A model generated the notes under the pieces. That model ran no database searches, was not told the origin of the DNA, and saw only the letters and a list, made by a program, of their open reading frames with translations. 30,858 nucleotides of DNA, taken from Spirochaetaceae bacterium. Lineage in GTDB: Bacteria; Spirochaetota; Spirochaetia; SZUA-6; Bin103. Both the position numbers and the translations under genes were made by a program. Below are positions 16,556 to 23,575 of the stretch, one piece after another. The stretch covers positions 1 through 30,858 of the forward strand of contig JAPPKD010000139.1 of assembly GCA_028820215.1 (NCBI GenBank), in the 5' to 3' direction. Within the stretch, counting starts at the first letter, position 1. Each line of letters starts with the position of its first letter.

Positions 16556-16579
16556 TCTCGTGCCCTCGACCGGCCTCGG

Positions 16580-17434
16580 GTGCTGGCGGGCGCGGTGCTG
16601 GTGCCGACGCTGGCCCTGGTGGTCCTGTTCGGCCATATCCCCGCGCTCTCCTCGCTACGGCTGGCCTTCTCGCGCTACAACATCAAGCAGCCGGCGCGGC
16701 GCGGTTTCGTCGGCTTGGACAACTTCGTCCACGTCCTCACCGACGACGCCTTTCACGCCGCGCTGGGGCGCGTGGCCTACTTCATGGCCGCGGCCATCGT
16801 TGCCGTGCTCGCGATCGGGCTCGTCTTCGCGCTGGTGCTCAACCGCGATTTCCGCGGGCGAGCGCTGTTGCGGACGGTGATCATCATCCCGTGGGCGATC
16901 CCGCCGGTGGTGTCCGGACACGCGTGGCGCTGGATCTTCAACGGCGAATACGGCGCGCTGAACGGACTGCTGTGGCAGGCAGGCATCATCGGCGAGTACC
17001 GGTTCTGGCTGGCCGAGCCGCTCACCGCGCTCTCCGCCGCCGTGCTGGTGTTCGTGTGGCGCTTCGTGCCGTTCGTGGCCGTGCTGTTTCTGGGCGCACT
17101 GCAGACCATTCCCGGCGAGCTGTATGAGAGCGCCGCCGTCGACGGCGCCGGCCCCGTGCGCCGCTTCCGGCACGTCACCGTGCCCGCGGTGACGGCCATC
17201 GCCGCGATCGCGCTGGTCCTCACCGGCATCACGGCATTCAACGTGTTCGACGAGATCTACGCGCTCACCGGACCGCAGGAGATCACGCGCACGCCGATGA
17301 TCTACAACTACGAGACGACGTTCGTGCGCGGCCGCTTCGGCCGGGGGGCGGCGATGGCGTACCTCTCCGGCCTGGTGCTGTTCGCCCTGTCCATCGTCTA
17401 CATGCGGCTGGCGCTCCGCGAGCGGGACGTGTAG
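16580..17434 (+). CDS. CUT1 sugar ABC permease, MalF/UgpA type
   Basis: A 284-residue inner-membrane permease with about six hydrophobic segments. The EAA loop, ESAAVDGAGPVRRFRHVTVP, lies near residues 180-200 and would contact an ATPase subunit. FVGLDNFVHVL near residue 43 and the LRTVIIIPWAIPPVVSGHAWRWIFN stretch are typical of MalF/UgpA-like proteins. The GTG at 16580 has no Shine-Dalgarno motif. The frame is open further upstream through the second stem-loop without another clear start codon, so the true N-terminus may be slightly longer or begin at an unusual codon. It partners with the permease at 17444-18346. No ATPase gene accompanies them. Confidence 0.87.
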   Translation: MLAGAVLVPTLALVVLFGHIPALSSLRLAFSRYNIKQPARRGFVGLDNFVHVLTDDAFHAALGRVAYFMAAAIVAVLAIGLVFALVLNRDFRGRALLRTVIIIPWAIPPVVSGHAWRWIFNGEYGALNGLLWQAGIIGEYRFWLAEPLTALSAAVLVFVWRFVPFVAVLFLGALQTIPGELYESAAVDGAGPVRRFRHVTVPAVTAIAAIALVLTGITAFNVFDEIYALTGPQEITRTPMIYNYETTFVRGRFGRGAAMAYLSGLVLFALSIVYMRLALRERDV

Positions 17435-17443
17435 GGAGACGTC

Positions 17444-18346
17444 GTGCCCGCCTCCTCGCTGTCGATCGCCGGCGCACCGCCGGTCCGCCGCGTGCTGTCG
17501 CGCGGCCTGCTCTGGACGCTGGTGGCGCTGATGGCGGCCTGGAGCCTGGGACCGATCGTCTGGATCTTCATCTCCTCGATCTCGGTTCGCGCGGAGCTGT
17601 ACTCGGTGCCGCCGCACTGGATCCCGCATGAACCGACCCTGGCGCCGTATCGGACGGTGCTGTTCGAGGGGGAAGGGTTCCGCGGCGCCGCCGGGCAGGC
17701 GGCGGCGGAGCTGTTCCGCGCGGGGCTGCTCAATTCGCTGATCATCAGCACCTCGACGACGCTGCTGGTGATGGCGCTGGCGCCGCTTCTGGGCTACGTG
17801 TTCGGCCGGATCGAGTTCCCCGGCCGGCGCGCCCTGTTCTACTTCGTGCTCGCGCTGATCGCGTTGCCGGGCTGGCCGATCATCATCGGCCTGTTCCCGA
17901 TGATGTCGTCGCTGCGGCTCCTCGATACCCGGCTCGGGCTCGTCATCCTGCTGTTCACGTACCGGATCCCGTTCGAGATGTGGTTCATGACCGGTTACTT
18001 CCGTGCCGTGCCGGCGGAGATCGAGGACGCGGCGCGCGTCGACGGCTGCACGCGCCTGCAGGCGCTCTATCGCGTCACCATCCACATGGTCCGGCCGGGC
18101 ATCGTCGCGGTCTCCATCATCTCGTTCCTGCACTCCTGGAACTTCTTTCTGGTGCCGCTGATCATGGCGTACACGCTGCGCTCCAAGCCCCTGACGGTCA
18201 CGATCACGGAGTTCGTCAGCCAGTACTACGTGCACTGGGACCTGATGTCGGCGGCCACCATCCTGGCCATCGTCCCGCCGGTGGTGATGGTGATCCTGTT
18301 TCAGCGGCACATCGTCCGCGGGCTGTCGGCAGGAGCCATCCGGTGA
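17444..18346 (+). CDS. CUT1 sugar ABC permease, MalG/UgpE type
   Basis: A 300-residue permease. A first membrane segment at residues ~25-45 (LWTLVALMAAWSLGPIVWIFISS) is followed by a periplasmic loop, then the characteristic NSLIISTSTTLLVMALAPLLGYVFGR stretch. The EAA loop is EDAARVDGCTRLQALYRVTI. The C-terminus FQRHIVRGLSAGAIR matches the usual MalG/UgpE ending (RxxVxGLxxGAVK). GTG at 17444 follows AGGGAG by 6 nt and lies 9 nt after the previous stop. Its own stop overlaps the NamZ-like start (TGATG, 18344-18348), so the transporter and the enzyme are translationally coupled. Confidence 0.9.
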   Translation: MPASSLSIAGAPPVRRVLSRGLLWTLVALMAAWSLGPIVWIFISSISVRAELYSVPPHWIPHEPTLAPYRTVLFEGEGFRGAAGQAAAELFRAGLLNSLIISTSTTLLVMALAPLLGYVFGRIEFPGRRALFYFVLALIALPGWPIIIGLFPMMSSLRLLDTRLGLVILLFTYRIPFEMWFMTGYFRAVPAEIEDAARVDGCTRLQALYRVTIHMVRPGIVAVSIISFLHSWNFFLVPLIMAYTLRSKPLTVTITEFVSQYYVHWDLMSAATILAIVPPVVMVILFQRHIVRGLSAGAIR

Positions 18347-19557
18347 TGCCGGCGGTCGGGTTCGGTGCCGACGTGCTGCTGCATCGTCCCGAGGGGGCCG
18401 CGTTCCGGGAGCGGCTGCGTGGGCGGCGCGTGGCGCTGCTGGCCCACCCGGCCAGCGTCGACGCCCGCCTGCGGCCGGTCTGGGAGCTGATCGGCGCGCT
18501 CCCGGACGTGCGGCTCACGGCGCTGCTGTCGCCGCAGCACGGCTTTGCCGGCGAGAAGCAGGACAACATGGTGGAGAGCGCCGACGCGGTCCATCCGACG
18601 CTCCGGGTCCCGATTCTCAGCCTCTACGGCGCGACGCGGCGCCTGCGGGAGGAGTGGATCGACCGGTTCGACGTGCTGCTGTTCGACCTGCAGGACGTGG
18701 GGGTTCGCGTCTACACCTTCCTGACCACCCTGGGCTACCTGCTCGAGGACCTGGCCGGACGCGCCGACCGTGAGCTGTGGGTGATGGACCGGCCCAATCC
18801 GGCGGGCCGCTGCGTGGAGGGGCTGACGCTGCAGCCGGGCCAGGAGAGCTTCGTCGGCCTGGCGCCCCTGCCCATGCAGCACGGGCTGACCATGGGGGAG
18901 TGCGCATGCTGGTATCGCGACTTCGCCGGTCTGGACGTGCGGCTGGAGGTGGTGCCGATGCTCGGGTGGGATCCGCATGCGCCGTGGCCTGCCGAGCGAG
19001 TCTGGCTGCAGCCGAGCCCGAACATGCCGTCGCTGGCGACGGCGCGCGCCTATCCCGGCACCGTGTTGCTGGAGGGCACGACGCTCAGCGAGGGCCGCGG
19101 CACCACGCGCCCGCTGTCGCTGGTCGGGCACCCGCAGGTCGACTGGTCCGGGGTGAGGCGCCGCCTCGATGATTGCTGCCCGGAAGTGATGAACGGCCTG
19201 GTGCTGCGCGACGTCTCCTTCGAGCCGACCTTCCACAAGCACGTCGGCCAGGTCTGTCCCGGCTTCGAGCTGGTCACCGCCGATCCCGTCCACGACCCGC
19301 TCGCGTGCCGGCCGTATCGGCTGATCGCCGCCATCCTCCGGAGCGTTCGGGAGCTGCATCCCGACCTGCCGCTCTGGCGGGACCCGCCGTACGAGTACGA
19401 GGCCGGCCGCCTGCCGATCGACGTGATCGCCGGCGGCCCCGCCCTGCGACGCTGGGTGGACGGCGCGGCCGGCTCATCGTGGGATGCCTGGAACGACAGG
19501 CTGCGGGCGGACGAACGTGCGTGGGAGCGGCTGACCGAGGCCTTCAGGAGATACTGA
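18346..19557 (+). CDS. NamZ-like exo-beta-N-acetylmuramidase (DUF1343, GH171)
   Basis: A 403-residue protein of the DUF1343/YbbC family, now known as NamZ (GH171), an exo-lytic enzyme that removes N-acetylmuramic acid from the non-reducing end of peptidoglycan glycans. Family blocks are all present: LLSPQHGFAGEKQ (~63-75), SLYGATRRL, VLLFDLQDVGVRVYTFLTTLGYL (~108-130), VMDRPNPAGR, QHGLTMGE, and PSPNMPSLATARAYPGTVLLEGT with LSEGRGTTRP (~224-257). The start is fixed by the one-base overlap with the permease stop and AGGAG at 18331-18335. Unlike secreted NamZ of Bacillus, no signal peptide is visible, so it should act in the cytoplasm on glycan fragments brought in by the coupled CUT1 importer. 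No MurQ, NagZ or amidase gene is adjacent. Confidence 0.87.
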   Translation: MPAVGFGADVLLHRPEGAAFRERLRGRRVALLAHPASVDARLRPVWELIGALPDVRLTALLSPQHGFAGEKQDNMVESADAVHPTLRVPILSLYGATRRLREEWIDRFDVLLFDLQDVGVRVYTFLTTLGYLLEDLAGRADRELWVMDRPNPAGRCVEGLTLQPGQESFVGLAPLPMQHGLTMGECACWYRDFAGLDVRLEVVPMLGWDPHAPWPAERVWLQPSPNMPSLATARAYPGTVLLEGTTLSEGRGTTRPLSLVGHPQVDWSGVRRRLDDCCPEVMNGLVLRDVSFEPTFHKHVGQVCPGFELVTADPVHDPLACRPYRLIAAILRSVRELHPDLPLWRDPPYEYEAGRLPIDVIAGGPALRRWVDGAAGSSWDAWNDRLRADERAWERLTEAFRRY

Positions 19558-19575
19558 GCGGGCGCCCCGTGTGTA

Positions 19576-19581
19576 TATAAT
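19576..19581 (+). promoter_or_regulatory. TATAAT -10 box of hicAB, possibly leaderless
   Basis: A perfect TATAAT at 19576-19581 ends 5 nt before the hicA ATG (19587). A transcript initiated from it would start at or within a base or two of the start codon, so hicA would be translated leaderless. The -35 region (about 19553-19558, ACTGAG) is weak. A TTG at 19581 is an alternative in-frame start but overlaps the box. Confidence 0.45.
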
Positions 19582-19586
19582 TGAGT

Positions 19587-19769
19587 ATGCTTCGCAACAG
19601 CCGAGACATTGTCAGGCGTCTCAAGGCTGAGGGCTTCGAGCTGGTGAGCATCAAAGGGTCGCACCACAAGTTCAGAAAGGGCGCGGTCACCGTGGTCGTG
19701 CCCCACCCGAAGAAGGACCTCCCACTCGGCACGGCCCGAAGCATCGCAAGGCAGGTCGGCTGGACTTGA
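19587..19769 (+). CDS. HicA-family mRNA interferase toxin
   Basis: A 60-residue HicA (YcfA-like) toxin, a small double-stranded-RNA-binding-fold ribonuclease that cleaves mRNA when its antitoxin is degraded. Hallmarks are RDIVRRLKAEGFELVSIKGSHHKFRKG, with the catalytic His in the GSHHKF motif (residues ~24-29), then VVVPHPKKDLPLGTARSIARQVG. Length is normal for the family. It is followed 10 nt later by hicB, with AGGAGG at 19769-19774 overlapping its stop. There is no Shine-Dalgarno motif before its own ATG. It may be transcribed from its own promoter or by read-through from the NamZ operon 29 nt upstream. Confidence 0.9.
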   Translation: MLRNSRDIVRRLKAEGFELVSIKGSHHKFRKGAVTVVVPHPKKDLPLGTARSIARQVGWT

Positions 19770-19779
19770 GGAGGAAGGC

Positions 19780-20169
19780 ATGCACTACGTCGCCGTCATC
19801 GACAAGGACCCCGACAGCGCCTACGGGGTTCGGTTTCCCGAGGTTCCCGGATGTTTCTCGGCCGCAGACACGTTCGGGGAAATCGTCCCCAACTCGATCG
19901 AGGCGTTGAGCCTGTTCTTCGAGGACACCGAGCCTGCGCCTCCGCGGGGTCTCGAATCCGTGCGCGAGCAGGTTGCGGACGACATCGCCAATGGCTCGGT
20001 CCTCATGATGATTCCCTACGTTCGGGATCGGAAAAGGGTGGTGCGGGTCAACCTGAGCCTGGAGAAAGGCTTCCTCGATACGCTCGACGAAGCCGCCCGC
20101 ATGCGCGGCATGACCCGCTCCGCATTCGTCGAAAAGGCCGCGACGCGGGAAATTCTCGACCCGGCTTGA
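19780..20169 (+). CDS. HicB-family antitoxin
   Basis: A 129-residue HicB antitoxin that binds and blocks HicA and usually represses the hicAB promoter. The N-terminal half is the degenerate RNase H fold: MHYVAVIDKDPDSAYGVRFPEVPGCFSAADTFGEIVPNSIEAL. The C-terminal part (VRVNLSLEKGFLDTLDEAARMRGMTRSAFVEKAA) matches a ribbon-helix-helix DNA-binding domain, so this is the DNA-binding class of HicB. The ATG at 19780 has an excellent AGGAGG 5 nt upstream. Toxin-first order is the usual one for hicAB. Confidence 0.9.
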   Translation: MHYVAVIDKDPDSAYGVRFPEVPGCFSAADTFGEIVPNSIEALSLFFEDTEPAPPRGLESVREQVADDIANGSVLMMIPYVRDRKRVVRVNLSLEKGFLDTLDEAARMRGMTRSAFVEKAATREILDPA

Positions 20170-20174
20170 AGCGG

Positions 20175-20335
20175 GAGCCGCCCGGGGCGCAGGCGGCTCG
20201 CCTGTCCGGTCACCAGCCGCACTCCTTCATGCCGCTGATGGATGCGGCGACCAAAGCAAGCAACGGCATCTTCGCCGCGACTCAGGGCGCCCAGAAGCGA
20301 TGTGCCCTGAGCGAGCTGGCTGCCGCGGCGCTCAG
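20175..20335. terminator. hairpin cluster between convergent hicB and oxidoreductase genes
   Basis: The 162-nt gap between two converging transcripts holds no gene but several inverted repeats: GAGCCGCC (20175-20182) with GGCGGCTC (20192-20199); CTCAGGGC (20281-20288) with GCCCTGAG (20304-20311); and CTGAGCG (20307-20313) with CGCTCAG (20329-20335). The last two share bases and are mutually exclusive. None has a U-run, so bidirectional, possibly Rho-assisted, termination is inferred from position. Confidence 0.4.
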
Positions 20336-21405
20336 GATCCGTTGCGGGGCAGGGGCAGATCGACGCGGTTGTGGCCGTTCTGCTGCGAGGCCAGGATTCC
20401 CAGCAGGATCTCCAGCGTCCAGCGCGCGTCGGTGCCGGGCGACACCAGGGTGCCGTCACCGCTGTCCAGCGCCGCCACCAGCTCGTCGACCGCGGCGAGC
20501 TGGTTGGCGTACAGGTAGTCGCCGGGCACCAGCTCCGCGGCGCGCAGCTCCCGGTGCATGCCGCTGCCGCCGCTGGTGAGGATGCGGCCGTGCTCGTTGT
20601 AGAACTCCACCCGGCCGCGCTCACAGGTGATGCTGAGGATCCCGGCGTTGAACTCGGTCTTGTAGCCGCTGAAGCTGCCGCGGATGTCGTCCTCGAAGCC
20701 GATCAGGGCGGTGGCGTACGGGTCCTGGGCCGGGTCCTTGCCGCCGTCGCCCTGGTAGCGGTCGAAGTGGTCGAACCCGGGCTCCAGCTTCGCGGTGACC
20801 CACCGCGGCTCCGCGCCGGCGAAGAAGCAGAGCAGGTCGATCATGTGGGTGCCGTTGCGGAACATCATCGCGCGCGGGCCGTAGTGCTCTACGGACACGG
20901 TACGCACCGGGCCGAGCGCCCCGGAGGCCACCAGGCGCTGCGCTTCGGTGTGAGCGACCGACCAGCGGCGGGTGTGGTCCACCGACAGCAGCGCGCCCTT
21001 GCGCGCGCACGCCTCGATCATGCGGTCGGCGTCCTCCAGCGTGGTGGCGATCGGCTTCTCGCAGAAGATCGCCCGTGCCCCCGCCTCGGCGGCGGCCACG
21101 GTCAGGTCGGCGTGGACGTGGTCGCCGGTGACGACGCTGACAATGTCCGGCTGCTGCTCTGCCAGGAGCTTCCCGAAGTCGTTGTGGATGGCGACGTCCG
21201 GAAGGTCCGCCCAGGTCTCCCGGAACTCGTCCAGGGCCTCGGTGCGCAGGTCGCAGACCCCCACCAGTTCGGTGCGCGGGTGCTCGGCGTAGCAGGAGAC
21301 GTGGGAGCGGCCCATGGGCCGTCGCAGCCCGCCGCCGAGGACCTCTGCGCGCCTGGCGCCGATGCCGGTGAGGCCGACGACCGCGGCCCGGTAGATCTGT
21401 TCCAT
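20332..21405 (-). CDS. Gfo/Idh/MocA-family oxidoreductase
   Basis: A 357-residue NAD(P)-dependent dehydrogenase of the Gfo/Idh/MocA type, which oxidises or reduces sugars, inositols and related polyols. The N-terminal Rossmann domain begins YRAAVVGLTGIGARRAEVLGGG, somewhat altered from the usual GxGxxG. The CEKPIATTLEDAD motif (~114-126) holds the conserved EKP lysine, and NGTHMIDLLCFF (~183-194) supplies the GxHxxD active-site His and Asp. It is the last gene of the leftward opp operon, starting 17 nt after the amidohydrolase stop. The likely role is cytoplasmic modification of a sugar released by the upstream hydrolases. The substrate cannot be told from sequence. Confidence 0.88.
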   Translation of the reverse strand: MEQIYRAAVVGLTGIGARRAEVLGGGLRRPMGRSHVSCYAEHPRTELVGVCDLRTEALDEFRETWADLPDVAIHNDFGKLLAEQQPDIVSVVTGDHVHADLTVAAAEAGARAIFCEKPIATTLEDADRMIEACARKGALLSVDHTRRWSVAHTEAQRLVASGALGPVRTVSVEHYGPRAMMFRNGTHMIDLLCFFAGAEPRWVTAKLEPGFDHFDRYQGDGGKDPAQDPYATALIGFEDDIRGSFSGYKTEFNAGILSITCERGRVEFYNEHGRILTSGGSGMHRELRAAELVPGDYLYANQLAAVDELVAALDSGDGTLVSPGTDARWTLEILLGILASQQNGHNRVDLPLPRNGS

Positions 21406-21422
21406 TCCCCGGATGATACCGG

Positions 21423-22577
21423 TCAGGGTGTCGTGCTTGCCACCGCCTTGCCGGCGCGGACGGTCAGGCGCGGCTCCCAGCGCGCGCCGTGCCGTTCCAC
21501 GCCATCGACGTCGCGCAGCGGCACCGGGTCACCTCCTTCGGCCCGCTCCAGCACGGTCAGGTCAGCGCACGTGCCGGGACGCAGTGAGCCGACCTCGCCT
21601 TCCAGTCCCAGGACCTCGGCGGGGCGCAGGGTCGCCCGGCGGAATGCCTCGCGTTCCGGCATGCCGGCCGCAATCACCTTGGAGACCGTGAGCGCCAGGT
21701 CGTGCTGCGGGCGGGAGCCGACGTGGCGGTGGTACTGGTCGCTGGAGATCGTGTCGGGCCAGAACCCCTCGCCGATGGCGGCCTCCGCGACGGGGAAGCT
21801 GAACGAGGCCATGCCGTGGCCGATGTCGAACAGCACCCCGCGGAGCCGCGCCTCCCGGACGCAGGCTCGCACGCGGCCGTCCCGCACCAGGCCCTCGGGC
21901 AGCGGGTTGAAGCAGTAGGTGACCACGTCGCCGGCGCGCAACAGCAGGAGCTGCTTGTCCAGCGGCCAGTCGGAGTCCATGCGCGTGCCGAACAGCAGCG
22001 GCCGGCCGGTGCGCCCGGCGGCCTGCAGTGCCCGATCGAGCACGGGATGCGGGTCCATGCCGATCGAGGGGCCGGTGTTCACGGCGATCCCCCAGATGTC
22101 CGCGCCGCCGTCCTCGATGGCGGCGACGCAGGCGTCCACATCTGCGTCTGCCAGCGAGCCGTAGGGGCGGTCGGGGTCGGACTCGCCGCGCCGCGACAGG
22201 TGGATGGCAAGGCGCACCCGCGTACGGCTGGCGCCGATCACCCGGTCGCGGTAGTCCGGCCAGTTGCCGGCGCCGGCGTCGCCCTGCGACAGCACCGTGG
22301 TCACGCCACGCTTCAGCAGGTGCTCGTCCGGGTCGATGCCGTAGCGCGAGCCGCCGCGCGCGGGATGGGCGTGCAGGTCCACTAGGCCGGGGATCAAGAG
22401 CCCGTCCGGGAAGCTCACCCACTCCCGGGCCGTGCCACTAACATCCGATCCCGCCGCCGCGATGCGGCCCCCGCGCACGGCGACCGCTCCCGGTCCGTCC
22501 AGTCCGGCGGCGGCGCACAGGACGCGGCCGGCGGTGATGATCACATCGTACCGCGGGGAGTCGTCCCTCGGTTTCAC
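21423..22577 (-). CDS. COG3964-like amidohydrolase with lost metal ligands
   Basis: A 384-residue member of the amidohydrolase superfamily, closest in my memory to COG3964 deacetylase-like proteins. Shared blocks are LIPGLVDLHAHP (HxH at His69 and His71), RGVTTVLSQGDAGAGNW, RDRVIGASRTRV, GVLFDIGHGMASFSFPVAEAA and PDTISSD (Asp280). Several expected metal ligands seem absent: the carboxylated Lys of the GIKVR block is Ala165, the His of the PLMVHIG block is replaced around residues 196-197, and the THCF His is Tyr221. It may be inactive, mononuclear or altered in chemistry. The GTG at 22577 overlaps the upstream stop (GTGA, 22574-22577), so translation is coupled without its own binding site. 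It sits among sugar hydrolases, where deacylation of N- or O-acyl sugars would make sense. Family is fairly sure, function is not. Confidence 0.75.
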   Translation of the reverse strand: MKPRDDSPRYDVIITAGRVLCAAAGLDGPGAVAVRGGRIAAAGSDVSGTAREWVSFPDGLLIPGLVDLHAHPARGGSRYGIDPDEHLLKRGVTTVLSQGDAGAGNWPDYRDRVIGASRTRVRLAIHLSRRGESDPDRPYGSLADADVDACVAAIEDGGADIWGIAVNTGPSIGMDPHPVLDRALQAAGRTGRPLLFGTRMDSDWPLDKQLLLLRAGDVVTYCFNPLPEGLVRDGRVRACVREARLRGVLFDIGHGMASFSFPVAEAAIGEGFWPDTISSDQYHRHVGSRPQHDLALTVSKVIAAGMPEREAFRRATLRPAEVLGLEGEVGSLRPGTCADLTVLERAEGGDPVPLRDVDGVERHGARWEPRLTVRAGKAVASTTP

Positions 22578-23575
22578 GGTGTGAAGAAGAAGGTGTCGGC
22601 GCGCATGGTGGCCAGGCCGATCTGGGAGAATCCGCCGCGGCCGCGGCCGCCCGGACGGGTGTCGGCGATGTGGCGCGGCTCGCCGCCCGAGCGTCCCTCG
22701 TACCACATGTAGTAGACGCCATCGATCTTCTCGGTCGTGCCGTACCAGATGCCACAATCGTCCCAGGTGCCCTCGGGGCCGCGCTCGAAGATGGGATTGC
22801 CGGGATAGCGGGTCCAGTTCAGCAGATCGTGTGAGGCCGCGACGCCGAAGTGCCAGGGAGTGTCCTCGTGCCGGTCGCTGCCCGCGTACACCATGTACCA
22901 GAGGCCGTTGTCGCGGAAGATGCGGTGGGTGGTCACCGTCAGCCCTTCCCAGCTACCCGGCTCGCCCACGCCCAGCACGATCTGCCGCCGGGTGTGGTCG
23001 AACCGGTAGGGGTCGGGCGAGCGCACCAGGCAGATGTCGGTGCCGCCGCGCGGGTCCAGCGCGGAGTAGAACATCCAGTACTCGCCGTCGTGGTGCACGA
23101 CCTCCGGCGCGGCCGCGAACGCCGGGATCAGCGGCTCGTTCGCCCAACGCTCGAAGCGCAGCCCGTCGTCGGATACCGCAAGGCCGATGCTCTTGAAGGA
23201 ATGTCCCCAGCCGCGTCCCACGCTGCCGGGCCGCTCCTGCGGCACCGCCGTGTAGTACAGCAGGAACCTGCCGTCCGCCACCACGATCGCCGGATCCAGC
23301 GCGCCCATGTCGTCGAAGCTGCCGGCCGGGCCCGGCCGGGTCACGGGGTTGCAGGCGTGCTCCTGCCACGTCACGCCGTCGAACCGGTCCGCCGGGCACG
23401 TGAGCAAGCCGATAGCCGCGTTGGCGGTGCCGTCTTCGTGTTTGCGGTTGCCGCGGAAGTAGAGCCGCCACTGGTCGCCGACGCGGATCACGTCGGCGTT
23501 GGCGGTGACGAAGTTGTGCCACGTGCCCGGCTGCACGGGGATGATCGGGTTATCCGGGTGCCGCTGCAGCCTCAC
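22574..23575 (-). CDS. GH43/GH130-like five-bladed propeller glycosidase
   Basis: A 333-residue, single-domain five-bladed propeller enzyme. It opens with PDNPIIPV and ANADVIRVGDQWRLYFRGN, then DDMGALDPAIVVADGRFLLYYT, AAPEVVHHDGEYWMFYSALD and GLWYMVYAGSDRHED. The Asp in NADVI, the Asp in LDPAIV and the Glu in APEVV are in places where GH43-clan enzymes keep their catalytic triad, so hydrolysis of arabino-, xylo- or galacto-type linkages is possible. GH130-like phosphorolysis is an alternative because of the NPIIP opening. No signal peptide. GTG at 23575 overlaps the upstream stop by GTGA, with AGGAGG at 23583-23588 inside the upstream gene. Confidence 0.72.
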   Translation of the reverse strand: MRLQRHPDNPIIPVQPGTWHNFVTANADVIRVGDQWRLYFRGNRKHEDGTANAAIGLLTCPADRFDGVTWQEHACNPVTRPGPAGSFDDMGALDPAIVVADGRFLLYYTAVPQERPGSVGRGWGHSFKSIGLAVSDDGLRFERWANEPLIPAFAAAPEVVHHDGEYWMFYSALDPRGGTDICLVRSPDPYRFDHTRRQIVLGVGEPGSWEGLTVTTHRIFRDNGLWYMVYAGSDRHEDTPWHFGVAASHDLLNWTRYPGNPIFERGPEGTWDDCGIWYGTTEKIDGVYYMWYEGRSGGEPRHIADTRPGGRGRGGFSQIGLATMRADTFFFTP

